DNA from: Paenibacillus polymyxa
GTDB lineage: Bacteria > Bacillota > Bacilli > Paenibacillales > Paenibacillaceae
Reading direction: 5' to 3'
Assembly (NCBI RefSeq): GCF_015710975.1
Contig: NZ_CP049783.1
Location: 2,229,501 to 2,293,500 of the forward strand
Length of the DNA stretch: 64,000 nucleotides
How positions within the stretch are numbered: position 1 is the first letter of the stretch; each line of letters starts with the position of its first letter. Of this stretch, positions 50,817 to 59,166 are shown piece by piece. The notes below the pieces were generated by a model, which was given only the letters and a program-made list of their open reading frames with translations, did not search any database and was not told the DNA's origin. The translations under genes were made by a program, and so were the position numbers.

Positions 50817-51389
50817 ATGGACACTCATAAGATGAACACTGTCTCAATGAATACTCTTCAAATTACAGATGTACCGTGGCACCGCCTGACTACTCCTTAT
50901 GGTAGGGGCACGGACCTGCCGCATTTGATATCCAATAGGGAGTATGCAGCCATCGCTGATCTGATAGAGCATCAAGGTACATTGTGGCAGGTTACCCCAT
51001 GGGCGCTACTATTCTTATTGCGGAATATGCATGCGAGAAGCCCGGAGGATATCACGCTGAGTGAGTTGGATTTGTACCATACGGTTGTTCAAGCATTGGA
51101 CATGGAAAATCTACAAGCGGACTCACAGAAGTCTGTAGAATCCTTGACTATGCTGCTAGAAGAAAAATATTTATGGCCGGTAGACAGCGCTCCAGAAGAT
51201 GATGAAGTGGAGTGGGAAGAGGAAGAAGCACGTGGCTATGATCCGGTAGCTTTTTGGAGCTATTATGTCTATAGCTGTCGGTTACTAAAGCAAGCGCTGC
51301 CTGATTTTGAGAGTTTGCTCCAGCGCTATGCGGACTCAGAGATTGCTGAATCCCTATCAGAGCTTGTGCAGAAATTACGAAAATTTTAA
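50817..51389 (+). CDS. Hypothetical protein whose 3' end is duplicated downstream
   Basis: 190 residues, soluble, acidic in its second half (EDDEVEWEEEEARGYDP). I do not recognise the family; DVPWHRLTTPYGRGTDLP and LWQVTPWALLFLLRN look like conserved core segments. GGAGG lies 3 nt before the ATG used here, and a second ATG follows 12 nt later, which may be the true start. The last codons (KLRKF-stop) fall inside a 33-bp sequence that is repeated exactly 726 bp downstream, bracketing a toxin-antitoxin pair. Confidence 0.75.
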   Translation: MDTHKMNTVSMNTLQITDVPWHRLTTPYGRGTDLPHLISNREYAAIADLIEHQGTLWQVTPWALLFLLRNMHARSPEDITLSELDLYHTVVQALDMENLQADSQKSVESLTMLLEEKYLWPVDSAPEDDEVEWEEEEARGYDPVAFWSYYVYSCRLLKQALPDFESLLQRYADSEIAESLSELVQKLRKF

Positions 51390-51405
51390 ATATAAGAAAA
51401 CGAAT
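51373..51405 (+). repeat. 33-bp direct repeat, left copy
   Basis: It is identical over 33 bp to 52099-52131 and begins AATTACGAAAATTTTAAATA. It includes the final codons and stop of the preceding gene. Together the copies bracket the toxin-antitoxin genes. Confidence 0.9.
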
Positions 51406-51453
51406 CAAACAAGCTATGATCGGAAACTAATCTTTTGCTAAGGAGTGATTTTA

Positions 51454-51693
51454 GTGGCAAAAAAATTAACGGATATACATCGAATACGTCTCCTAAGTCT
51501 CCTTCGTGATATTGGGTTTGAACCATCAAAAGTTACTATTGAGAACAAACAAGGGGAAACGGAGGTCATTGATTTAGAGTCTCCGTTACCCAAAGGGTTG
51601 CAAGCTGTTCTGAATTCCCGAGGTAGCCTGAGCAAGGAACAGTTGCTTGAGATCGAGGAGAGTGTTAAGCAATCCAGGGAGGATTGGGATTAG
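51454..51693 (+). CDS. Putative antitoxin of a PIN-domain toxin
   Basis: 79 residues from a GTG with AAGGAG 8 nt upstream (a GTG at 51445 overlaps that site). It is a small polar protein with an N-terminal basic part (KKLTDIHRIRLLSLLRDIGF) and an acidic C-terminus (LLEIEESVKQSREDWD), which could be the toxin-binding tail. It is placed immediately before the PIN toxin with no gap. It is identified as antitoxin by position and size; I do not recognise its DNA-binding family. Confidence 0.7.
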   Translation: MAKKLTDIHRIRLLSLLRDIGFEPSKVTIENKQGETEVIDLESPLPKGLQAVLNSRGSLSKEQLLEIEESVKQSREDWD

Positions 51694-52098
51694 ATGGGGT
51701 ATTTATTTGATACGAATGCAGCTATTGCCCTTCATAGACTTGATACATCCTTGGATAAAGTAATACAACAAGCAGAGAAAGATAAAGAGAATATTTTCTT
51801 TTCTGTTATAACTCAGTCCGAGTTTATAGCTGGATTGTCCACTGAAACAGACTTAGGCTCGATACCTTTTCTTGGCGGGGAATTTATTGAAGTTAATTCA
51901 GAGATCGCAATTAAAGCGGGTCGTATCAGAAGAGAGCAAAAGGATAAGTTTGCAAGAAGGCTTAAGACCCCAGATGCTCTGATTCTTGCGACAGCTATTA
52001 TAAACCAATTGGTATTGGTTACGGCGGATCAGGATCTACAGTTCGCAGAATCAGAGTATGAAGTTAAGGTGATAAACTTTAGTAGGTTGGAATCTTAG
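51694..52098 (+). CDS. VapC-type PIN-domain ribonuclease toxin
   Basis: 134 residues. The PIN acidic residues are D6 (YLFDTNAAIALH), E43 (TQSEFIAGL), D94 (KTPDALILATAI) and D112/D114 (LVTADQDL), a complete active site. Toxins of this type cleave RNA, often tRNA, until neutralised by the partner protein. The ATG directly follows the antitoxin stop, and its own stop directly abuts the right copy of the 33-bp repeat. The pair is more AT-rich than its neighbours. Confidence 0.9.
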   Translation: MGYLFDTNAAIALHRLDTSLDKVIQQAEKDKENIFFSVITQSEFIAGLSTETDLGSIPFLGGEFIEVNSEIAIKAGRIRREQKDKFARRLKTPDALILATAIINQLVLVTADQDLQFAESEYEVKVINFSRLES

Positions 52099-52131
52099 AA
52101 TTACGAAAATTTTAAATATAAGAAAACGAAT
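52099..52131 (+). repeat. 33-bp direct repeat, right copy
   Basis: Exact copy of 51373-51405. It starts on the base after the toxin stop codon. Confidence 0.9.
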
Positions 52132-52200
52132 TAGATCAAGAAAACGTGCGATATTTCAAGTAAATAGACGTTTTCATTCTGTAAACAGCCTTTTAACTCA

Positions 52201-52360
52201 TTCGTCTCTGCGAATCCCTTGCGTTATAATGATGGACTGGATGTAACGGAAGGGGTTCGTTTGAGAGAGACGAGCTGAATGATAGGAGAGCCTTAGCGTT
52301 TGACCGCTGGACGGATGCCCAAAGCAAGATCGGGTTGCGGGTCAAAATGCTGTTCTCTGT
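52201..52360 (+). promoter_or_regulatory. Structured leader upstream of the SulP gene
   Basis: An imperfect dyad (CGTCTCT...GAATCCCTT at 52202-52219 with AAGGGGTTCG...AGAGACG at about 52251-52273) spans a TATAAT. Further on, TTTGACCGC and GCGGGTCAAA can form a stem enclosing a GCCC/GGGT pairing. It matches no riboswitch class that I can recall, and no terminator follows. Possible operator, leader RNA or chance structure. Confidence 0.35.
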
Positions 52361-52387
52361 GAATATAGGAGGCTGGAACGAAACAGT

Positions 52388-53836
52388 ATGAATCTTAGAC
52401 AACAATGGTTCGGTAATATCCGGGCTGATATACTTGCGGGCATGACCGTGGCGCTGGCATTGATACCAGAGGCGATTGCCTTCTCCATCATTGCAGGTGT
52501 CAACCCTATGGTCGGACTGTATGCCTCCATCTCGATGGCGATTGTCATTTCTTTTGCAGGTGGACGTCCGGCGATGATCTCGGCAGCAACCGGGGCTGTA
52601 GCTGTAGTGGTTGTTGGTTTGGTCAAAGATTATGGCGTGGAGTATTTGTTTGCAGCTACCATTTTGGCTGGGATCATTCAGGTACTGCTGGGTGTTTTGA
52701 GAATTGGTCGCTTTATTAGCTTTATTTCACAGCCGGTCATGACCGGGTTTGTGAATGCGCTGGCGATCCTCGTCTTTATGGCACAGCTAACCCACTTTCA
52801 TGGAGCCAATTGGATCATGTACGCGATGGTAGCGGGGACATTGCTCATTGTGTATATTTTACCGAGATTTGTGAAAAGCATTCCCGCCCCGTTGACAGCA
52901 ATCATCATCATGACGATCATTACGTATGTTTTTGGATTGAATGTCAAAACGGTAGGGGATATCGGTACGCTGACCAGCTCGCTGCCTTCATTCCATTTGC
53001 CGCAAATTGAGTGGTCGTGGCACACGTTGCGGATATTGCTGCCATATTCCTTTACGATGGCGCTGGTTGGACTGCTGGAATCACTGCTGACAGCCAGTAT
53101 TTTGGATGAAATGACCGAAACGAAAAGCAATAAAAACCGGGAAGCCCGTGGGCAAGGGATTGCCAACTTTGTAAATGGCTTTTTTGGGGGTATGGGTGGC
53201 TGTGCCATGATCGGACAATCCGTCATTAATGTAAGCTCAGGCGGAAGAGGACGACTGTCCACTTTCACGGCGGGGGTGTTCTTGGCTTTTCTGCTGCTTG
53301 TGCTTGGCGGTGTTGTAAAGGAAGTACCTATGGGCGCATTGGTGGGAGTCATGTTCATGGTGTGTATCGGAACCGTGGATTGGAAGTCGCTCCGAAACAT
53401 CGCCAAGGTTCCCAAAGCAGATACGTTTATTATGGTGGTCACGGTCATCATCGTGGTGGCTACGCACGATTTGTCCAAGGGCGTGATCGTAGGCGTACTG
53501 TTGAGTGCCCTGCATTTTGGCTGGAAAATGGCTAAAATCCGTATCAGTGCGACTGAGGATCAGGAAGCAAAGGTGTACCATGTCAGAGGGCCGATGTTTT
53601 TCGCCTCAACGACTCATTTTGTCGATCATTTTGAACCTTCGGATGATCCGGAGCGCGTTGTAGTGGACTTTAGCCATTCACATGTGTGGGATCACTCGGC
53701 GGTTACTGCCATTGGCAAGGTGCTGCAAAAATACAGAAACGCAGGTAAATCTATTACCTTACAAGGGTTAAATGAGGAAAGTCGTTTAATTGTGGAAAAG
53801 CTCGGTGGTCCTGTAGTTACAGAGCCGATCGTGTGA
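52388..53836 (+). CDS. SulP-family anion transporter with STAS domain
   Basis: 482 residues with 10-12 membrane segments ([75 protein letters not shown]). A C-terminal STAS domain follows at about 385-478 ([42 protein letters not shown]). It probably carries sulphate, bicarbonate or another small anion; the substrate cannot be read from sequence. AGGAGG lies about 14 nt before the ATG, rather far. Confidence 0.9.
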   Translation: MNLRQQWFGNIRADILAGMTVALALIPEAIAFSIIAGVNPMVGLYASISMAIVISFAGGRPAMISAATGAVAVVVVGLVKDYGVEYLFAATILAGIIQVLLGVLRIGRFISFISQPVMTGFVNALAILVFMAQLTHFHGANWIMYAMVAGTLLIVYILPRFVKSIPAPLTAIIIMTIITYVFGLNVKTVGDIGTLTSSLPSFHLPQIEWSWHTLRILLPYSFTMALVGLLESLLTASILDEMTETKSNKNREARGQGIANFVNGFFGGMGGCAMIGQSVINVSSGGRGRLSTFTAGVFLAFLLLVLGGVVKEVPMGALVGVMFMVCIGTVDWKSLRNIAKVPKADTFIMVVTVIIVVATHDLSKGVIVGVLLSALHFGWKMAKIRISATEDQEAKVYHVRGPMFFASTTHFVDHFEPSDDPERVVVDFSHSHVWDHSAVTAIGKVLQKYRNAGKSITLQGLNEESRLIVEKLGGPVVTEPIV

Positions 53837-53856
53837 TGAATCGTATAGCATAAAGC

Positions 53857-53895
53857 AAAGCCTAAAATGGAATTCATCCATTTTGGGCTTTTTTT
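53857..53895 (+). terminator. Terminator of the SulP gene
   Basis: AAAGCCTAAAATGGA and TCCATTTTGGGCTTT arms with a 5-nt loop, followed by a long T tract. Confidence 0.85.
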
Positions 53896-54055
53896 ATTTA
53901 TTTCTGAAATGAAATAACGGTTTTCTTTCTTAATCATAGATAAATATGACAAATTTTCAGCAAAGTATTGACGTAATAAATGGGCAGGAATACAATCATT
54001 GTTATTAAGCATAGCAAATACATAGGAATAATTGAAAATTGAAAGGTATGTACAT

Positions 54056-54721
54056 ATGAACTTAGACTGGGAGTTTATTGTAGAAAGCTTGCCGCTATAT
54101 GGAGAAGCCATGTGGCTGACGTTGAAGATTGCCTTTTTTGCTATTCTGTTTTCATTAGTCGTCGGTTTGCTGTGTAGCATAGTGCTGTATTACAGGGTGA
54201 GAGGAATTAGTGGAATTATTGTAGCCTATATCGAGCTTTCCCGAAATACGCCGCTGCTTGTACAGTTATATTTTCTGTACTACGGGTTTACGAAGATAGG
54301 TCTGCATATGAGCGAAATGACGTGTGCTATTGTGGGCATGACCTTTTTGGGCGGGGGCTATATGACTGAGGCGTTCCGTGGTGGAATCGAAGCTGTGAGT
54401 AAAACCCAAACTGAATCCGGGCTGAGTCTCGGACTGTCCAAGATACAACTGGCAAGATATGTTATTTTTCCGCAGGCATTTGCCATCAGTATTCCGTCTT
54501 TGGGAGCCAATGCAATCTTTCTGCTCAAGGAAACTTCCATTGTGGGTGCCATTGCTTTACTAGATCTGATGAATGTGGCAAAGGACCTGATCGGTATGTA
54601 CTACAAAACGACAGAATCGTTGATTCTGCTGGTATTGGCATATCTCGTTTTGCTTTTACCTTTGTCGATGCTGCTGACGTGGGTGGAAAGGAAGGTGCGA
54701 TATGCTGAGTTCGGGGATTAA
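54056..54721 (+). CDS. Polar amino acid ABC transporter permease 1
   Basis: 221 residues, five membrane segments. The inner-membrane-component motif is EAVSKTQTESGLSLGLSKIQLARYVIFPQAFAISIPSLG. It belongs to the HisM/GlnP type of PAAT permease. The ATG at 54056 starts the conserved protein; an ATG at 54032 adds eight residues with no support. It overlaps the second permease gene by 20 nt and forms a heterodimeric channel with it. Confidence 0.9.
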   Translation: MNLDWEFIVESLPLYGEAMWLTLKIAFFAILFSLVVGLLCSIVLYYRVRGISGIIVAYIELSRNTPLLVQLYFLYYGFTKIGLHMSEMTCAIVGMTFLGGGYMTEAFRGGIEAVSKTQTESGLSLGLSKIQLARYVIFPQAFAISIPSLGANAIFLLKETSIVGAIALLDLMNVAKDLIGMYYKTTESLILLVLAYLVLLLPLSMLLTWVERKVRYAEFGD

Positions 54722-55379
54722 TGTGCTTTTTGAGGGTTCGAATTTTGAGCGTCTGTTAGGGGGATTGCTGGTTACGCTGGAAATTGCATTACTCTCCATT
54801 ATTATCGGTACGCTGCTAGGCATTTTGATGGGTCTGCTCCGCACTTTACAATCAAGACCAATTCGATTTGTGCTGAAATTTTATTTGGAGACATTTCGCA
54901 TTATTCCGATTTTAGTGTGGTTGTATGTCGTGTATTTTGGATTTACGCCTTTGCTGAATGTGAATATCAGCGGGGAACTAACGGCCGTTATCGTATTCAG
55001 TCTGTGGGGAGCAGCCGAGATTGGTGACATCGTACGTGGTGCGCTGGAATCACTGCCTAAGCATCAGGTGGAATCCGGGCAGGCATTAGGGCTAACCTAT
55101 TGGCAATTATACCGTCATGTGCTCATTCCCCAAGCGGTGCGCCGAATGCTTCCGGGTTCTATTAATCTGGCGACACGGATGATCAAAACCACGTCACTCG
55201 TGGTACTGATCGGTGTAGTGGAAGTGGTCAAGGTTGGGCAGCAGATTATTGAGCTTGGTGTAATCAAAGCGCCTTCGGCATCCTTTTGGGTGTATGGCTT
55301 TATTTTTATATTGTATTTTCTCGTATGTTATCCGTTATCCAGACTTTCCAAAAGATTTGAACGCAGATGGCAAAATTAG
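54702..55379 (+). CDS. Polar amino acid ABC transporter permease 2
   Basis: 225 residues, five membrane segments, with the motif [38 protein letters not shown] that docks to the ATPase. It is homologous to permease 1. The start lies within permease 1, and GGAAAGGAAGG precedes it. Confidence 0.9.
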   Translation: MLSSGINVLFEGSNFERLLGGLLVTLEIALLSIIIGTLLGILMGLLRTLQSRPIRFVLKFYLETFRIIPILVWLYVVYFGFTPLLNVNISGELTAVIVFSLWGAAEIGDIVRGALESLPKHQVESGQALGLTYWQLYRHVLIPQAVRRMLPGSINLATRMIKTTSLVVLIGVVEVVKVGQQIIELGVIKAPSASFWVYGFIFILYFLVCYPLSRLSKRFERRWQN

Positions 55380-55396
55380 CAGGATGGGGTGGTGTC

Positions 55397-56152
55397 ATGG
55401 AAGAGGCTGTGGAGGTTTTATTGGAAATTCGAGGGCTGGACAAAAGCTTCGGCGACCGAAAAGTGCTGCAGCAGATTAGTCTGGACGTAAGGAAAGGGGA
55501 AGTCGTGGTCATTCTCGGTCCTTCGGGATGTGGAAAAAGCACGCTTCTTCGGTGCCTCAATGGTCTGGAGCCAGTCCAGGGCGGAGATATCCGTTATAGA
55601 GGACAGGATTTGACAGATAAAAAGGTGAATTGGCGTGAGGTGCGGCAGCATATCGGAATGGTGTTCCAAAACTATGAGCTGTTTCCGCATATGACCGTCT
55701 TGGAAAATATATTGCTCGGTCCGCTTAAGGTTCAGCGGCGAAACAAGCAGGAGGCGCTTGCGCAAGCGGAGCAGCTATTGGAGCGAGTCGGTCTGCTGGA
55801 TCGCAAGGATGCGTATCCGCGACAATTATCAGGCGGGCAAAAGCAACGGATTGCGATTGTGCGCGCCCTGTGTATGAATCCTGAAATTATGCTTTTTGAT
55901 GAGGTCACCGCATCCTTGGACCCGGAAATGGTCAGAGAGGTGCTGGATGTCATGCGAGAGCTGGCCCAACAGGGGATGACGATGATTATCGTGACGCATG
56001 AGATGGGGTTTGCCAAGTCGGTAGGAGATCGTATCGTTTTTATGGATCAAGGACAGATATGTGAAATGACTACACCACAGCAATTTTTTACCCAACCGGA
56101 AACAGAGCGTGCCCAGCACTTTCTGGATATATTTCAGTACGAAACGATATGA
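55397..56152 (+). CDS. Polar amino acid ABC transporter ATP-binding protein
   Basis: 251 residues. Walker [11 protein letters not shown]-loop [13 protein letters not shown], signature LSGGQKQR, Walker [15 protein letters not shown] and the H-loop VTHEMGF are all intact, so it should be an active ATPase of the GlnQ/HisP type. The frame opens at 55367, but GGGGTGG before the ATG at 55397 supports the later start. Confidence 0.92.
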   Translation: MEEAVEVLLEIRGLDKSFGDRKVLQQISLDVRKGEVVVILGPSGCGKSTLLRCLNGLEPVQGGDIRYRGQDLTDKKVNWREVRQHIGMVFQNYELFPHMTVLENILLGPLKVQRRNKQEALAQAEQLLERVGLLDRKDAYPRQLSGGQKQRIAIVRALCMNPEIMLFDEVTASLDPEMVREVLDVMRELAQQGMTMIIVTHEMGFAKSVGDRIVFMDQGQICEMTTPQQFFTQPETERAQHFLDIFQYETI

Positions 56153-56190
56153 GCATTTTGCATCAATCCCATGAGCGACTTCCAATCACG

Positions 56191-56226
56191 ATATAGAGAT
56201 CGAAATGTTTCTATTGGTCTCTATAT
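56191..56226 (+). other. Intergenic hairpin in the amino acid transporter operon
   Basis: Perfect arms ATATAGAGA (56191-56199) and TCTCTATAT (56218-56226) in the 137-nt gap between the ATPase and binding-protein genes. There is no T tract. Such hairpins often stabilise or process mRNA so that the binding protein is made in excess; that role is inference. Confidence 0.5.
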
Positions 56227-56289
56227 TGCACCCGGAAGCGAAAGAAACCGAATGATGCAAAATGCTGACAAATAAGGGGATGAATACAG

Positions 56290-57165
56290 ATGAGAAAAGG
56301 AATGAAGTTCACAACGTTATTACTGGCTTTTAGCTTGCTGATTGTCGGCTTGGCAGGATGTGCAGGGGCTGGCAATACCAACGGTAGTTCAGGCTCGGCT
56401 AAATTTGCTTCAATTGAGGACATTAAAAAGAATGGCAAGATTCGAATCGGTGTATTTGCGGATAAGCCGCCTTTTGGCTACGTAGATTCAGAAGGGAAAA
56501 ATCAAGGCTTTGATGTGTATATTGCGAAACGATTTGCCAAAGACCTCTTGGGTGACGAGTCGAAGGTGGAGTTCGTTCTGGTGGATGCCGCCAGCCGGGT
56601 TGCCTATTTGGAATCCAACAAGGTAGATATCATTATGGCTAACTTTACTGTGACCGATGAACGTAAAGAAAAAGTCGATTTTGCTAACCCGTACATGAAA
56701 TTATCCTTTGGCATTGTGTCACCCGACAGTGCTCCCATCACCACGATTGAACAATTGAAGGGCACGGATCAAAAGCTGATTGTTGCCAAGGGAACGACAG
56801 CAGAGACCTATTTTACGAAAAATTATCCTGACATCAAGCTGCTCAAATTCGATCAATACACCGAAATCTTCTCGGCTCTCAAAGACAAACGCGGTGCCGC
56901 CATTGCGAACGATAATACAGAGCTGATCGCTTGGGCCAAGGCCAATCCCGGCTTTACCGTAAGCATTCCAGCCTTCGGTGGTCAAGATACGATTGCCCCT
57001 GCAGTAGCGAAGGGAAATAAGGAACTGTTGGATTGGATCAACAACGAACTGGCTACGTTGGGTAAAGAAAATTTTGTCCATCAAGCCTATAAGGACACAC
57101 TGACCTCCGTTTACGGAGAAGGCTTTACGGATCAATTGGTTGTGGAGGGCGGCAAGGTTAATTAA
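56290..57165 (+). CDS. Amino acid ABC transporter substrate-binding lipoprotein
   Basis: 291 residues. Signal peptide with lipobox GLAGC, a serine/glycine spacer, then the PAAT binding-protein core: IKKNGKIRIGVFADKPPFGYVDSEGKNQGFDVYIAKRFAKDLLG, VDIIMANFTVTDERKEKVDFANPYM and VAKGTTAETYF. The profile suggests glutamine, glutamate or aspartate as ligand, without certainty. It is the last gene of the four-gene transporter operon. Confidence 0.92.
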   Translation: MRKGMKFTTLLLAFSLLIVGLAGCAGAGNTNGSSGSAKFASIEDIKKNGKIRIGVFADKPPFGYVDSEGKNQGFDVYIAKRFAKDLLGDESKVEFVLVDAASRVAYLESNKVDIIMANFTVTDERKEKVDFANPYMKLSFGIVSPDSAPITTIEQLKGTDQKLIVAKGTTAETYFTKNYPDIKLLKFDQYTEIFSALKDKRGAAIANDNTELIAWAKANPGFTVSIPAFGGQDTIAPAVAKGNKELLDWINNELATLGKENFVHQAYKDTLTSVYGEGFTDQLVVEGGKVN

Positions 57166-57195
57166 TCATCGTATAAATTGCTATTAAGTATAAAA

Positions 57196-57227
57196 AAGCG
57201 TTGGGCTTGCTGTCCCGACGCTTCTTT
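57196..57227 (+). terminator. Terminator of the amino acid transporter operon
   Basis: AAGCGTTGGG / TCCCGACGCTT stem with one G-U pair, followed by CTTTC. Confidence 0.75.
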
Positions 57228-57286
57228 CATATGGGCAAAGGGAGATTTGCAAGGTCTTAATCGAGATAATACTTCCCCAAAATCTC

Positions 57287-57342
57287 TTGCATGCTCGTAA
57301 ATTTCATTATATAATTTTAAATGATTATGATTCTCATTATCA
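57287..57342 (+). promoter_or_regulatory. Strong promoter with overlapping Fur box
   Basis: TTGCAT (57287-57292), 17-nt spacer, TATAAT (57310-57315). Starting 7 nt later is GATTATGATTCTCATTATC (57323-57341), which matches the Fur box GATAATGATAATCATTATC at 16 of 19 positions. Binding there would block the transcription start, giving iron-dependent repression. Confidence 0.75.
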
Positions 57343-57403
57343 TTTAAGTCTTTAGGCGCAGACTCCCAATATGAGCCTAAGTGAATAGGATGGTGCTTTA
57401 CAC

Positions 57404-57511
57404 ATGGCTAAAACGGATGTGGCTACTGCCAGAAGACAGCTCAGCAGTCCGAACAAGGTAACGCGCAGACGGGCTTTAAGAACGATCAAAGCTGCGAAGC
57501 GCGCGAAGTAA
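57404..57511 (+). CDS. 35-residue basic peptide under Fur-box control
   Basis: MAKTDVATARRQLSSPNKVT begins the peptide, which continues with an Arg/Lys/Ala helix ending in KAAKRAK; 12 of 35 residues are Lys or Arg. A modest AGGATGG site is upstream. It is the only open frame downstream of the Fur-box promoter, about 82 nt from the predicted start, and a perfect terminator follows at 57580. It resembles very short Firmicutes proteins annotated as putative metal homeostasis protein, as I recall them. The function is unknown; a role when iron is scarce is inferred from the operator. Confidence 0.65.
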   Translation: MAKTDVATARRQLSSPNKVTRRRALRTIKAAKRAK

Positions 57512-57579
57512 CAAGCTTCAAGTTAACTGCAAATGGCAATACCAGTGTCAAATTTTTTAGTCTCCTCGTTTTGATATTG

Positions 57580-57628
57580 CACCTGCCTTCCTGATGGTGG
57601 TACACAGGAAGGCAGGTGTCTTTTTTTA
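57580..57628 (+). terminator. Terminator of the Fur-controlled transcript
   Basis: Perfect 14-bp arms CACCTGCCTTCCTG and CAGGAAGGCAGGTG followed by CTTTTTTTATTTC. The T tract overlaps the stop of the convergent esterase gene. Confidence 0.88.
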
Positions 57629-58857
57629 TTTCTTTTGTGCAAACAGCCATTCAATCATATCCTGATTTTGTAAAGCAGGAACCCAGGAGAAGTGTCCTGT
57701 AGGTTTGATAATCCCTGCTTCGTATTCAGTGAAGTGAATGAGGTTTCCGTTCTGTGCTTTGATAGCAGCAACCATTTCTTCTGAGTTCTTAGGACTTACT
57801 GTCGTATCGTCCGCCGCATGGAAGGCCCAAATAGGAACGTTCTTCAATATTTCAACGTGTGCAGGGTCAACAGGGGCATACATGTTAACAGCTTTTTCAT
57901 AGTTGGTCAGTCCGGCAATCGGTACGCCAGCAGCGAACAGATCAAGATTTTTTTCTAACAATCTCCATGTCCCATAGCTCCTTGAGAAATACCTACGATA
58001 TAGATGCGGTTGGTGTCGATCGGATATTTCAAGGCCGTTTCACGTACCAAATCGGCAACAGCACTGTTGCGCGGTTCATCTGCCCAAATAAATTTATGCT
58101 CTAGGTCAATCGGGCTTTGAGGAGCGATGACGAAAGATGGGTGCTTGGCTTGCTGCTCAGGAGAAGCCCAAGTAACGGCCCCGGCATTCGCTAACAGGTT
58201 AACCCCGTTTCCGTCACCACGTTCGCCGTTGCCATGTAGAAACACAACCAGCGGATAGGTTTTGCCAGGTTCTACTTTAGGCTCAAACGTAAAGTAGTTC
58301 AGTTTGAAGCCGGCTTTATTTTCAAAAGTGTTTTTTTGAAAATCATCTACGATGGGTGTCACTTTATCGGTTGCTTTTACAGGCTGTGCAGTCGCTGGAA
58401 CGACTGTTTTCTTCGAAGTTGCAATATCTTTCTTTTGGCTAATGTAATAGTTCAGCGGATTAATACGATTGACTGCGCTTGTCGAATCGTAAGTAAGGGT
58501 GCTTGCATTTTTATCCTGCGTGTCCAGCTCGATTACGACATATTTGCCATGAGTACTGCGGTTGGTGATGGCACCAGTATCATTGGTGTATACACCAGTC
58601 ACAGTTCTGTCTGCGTATACATCATTAAGCACAGATTGAACCTGAAAACTGGAAGGGGACAGGGATGATCCGTCAATATTGGTGCTGTATTTCAGTACAA
58701 CGGCAGAAACAACCTCACCCAGAGGCTGTACTTCAGTAAGCAGGGTTGCCTGTGGTGCTGGAACATCGGCTGCTGCGGCAGAGCTGGAGGATGGATAAAA
58801 GATCGTAAGCAGGAGCACGAAAGATAGTAGAACAAGGGCGAAACGTCTTTTTTGCAT
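57626..58857 (-). pseudogene. Secreted alpha/beta-hydrolase esterase with Ig-like N-terminal domain, frameshifted
   Basis: The first frame starts at the ATG at 58857 (AAAGGAG at 8 nt) with a signal peptide ending near SSSAAAA. It has an Ig-like domain typical of EstA-type esterases (about 35-130), then the hydrolase core with oxyanion segment PLVVFLHGNGERGDGNG and nucleophile elbow GISQGAMG, and stops at 57955. The second frame continues from TWRLLEKNLDLFAAGVPIAGLTN to 57626 and contains the acid and His (HAADDTTV, TGHFSW). One missing base near 57968 joins them into 410 residues. cre-like sites upstream suggest carbon catabolite control. Confidence 0.85.
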
Positions 58858-58881
58858 AAGATAATCTCCTTTGGCGTTTTT

Positions 58882-58895
58882 ATAAAGCGCTTACT
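58882..58895. promoter_or_regulatory. cre-like site before the esterase
   Basis: ATAAAGCGCTTACT matches TGWAANCGNTNWCA at 11 of 14, with the central AAAGCGCTTAC fully conforming. It lies 25-38 nt upstream of the esterase start. Confidence 0.45.
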
Positions 58896-58941
58896 ATATG
58901 CTCAGGATGCTTGACTGTATGCTGTAGAACTCATACAAATC

Positions 58942-58990
58942 AAAAAAAGGCAAACTCCGGGTACACAAGTGTACTCGGGTTTTGCCTTTT
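58942..58990 (-). terminator. Terminator-like hairpin in the divergent esterase/oxidoreductase region
   Basis: On the minus strand AAAAGGCAAA...TTTGCCTTTTTTT forms a long stem with an inner GTAC-containing helix and a seven-T run. It points towards the esterase, although no gene lies upstream on that strand; it may attenuate a long esterase leader. Confidence 0.6.
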
Positions 58991-59039
58991 CAGTAACAAT
59001 CCCAATTGAAGGATAGCATCCTCATTGGAATCTGACAAG

Positions 59040-59053
59040 TGAAAGCGCTACAA
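59040..59053. promoter_or_regulatory. Second cre-like site in the divergent region
   Basis: TGAAAGCGCTACAA matches the CcpA consensus at 12 of 14 positions. It could act on either divergent gene. Confidence 0.45.
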
Positions 59054-59104
59054 TTTTGGATGTTTTTATAAAAAATTTTCCTTCTCAACCGGGATGAGAT
59101 GGTA

Positions 59105-59149
59105 TATAATCTCCTCAACTTAACACTGTTAACTTATATAACGACGTTA
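59105..59149 (+). promoter_or_regulatory. -10 element and two candidate TetR operators
   Basis: TATAAT at 59105-59110 is followed by the palindromes TTAACA-C-TGTTAA (59120-59132) and TAACG-A-CGTTA (59139-59149), just before the ribosome binding site. They are the best candidates for binding by the TetR regulator encoded at the end of this operon. Confidence 0.5.
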
Positions 59150-59166
59150 ATAAGGGAGATGAAATC

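Noticed and set aside
51445..51453. Earlier GTG start for the antitoxin
   Set aside because: It overlaps the AAGGAG ribosome binding site that is properly spaced for the GTG at 51454.
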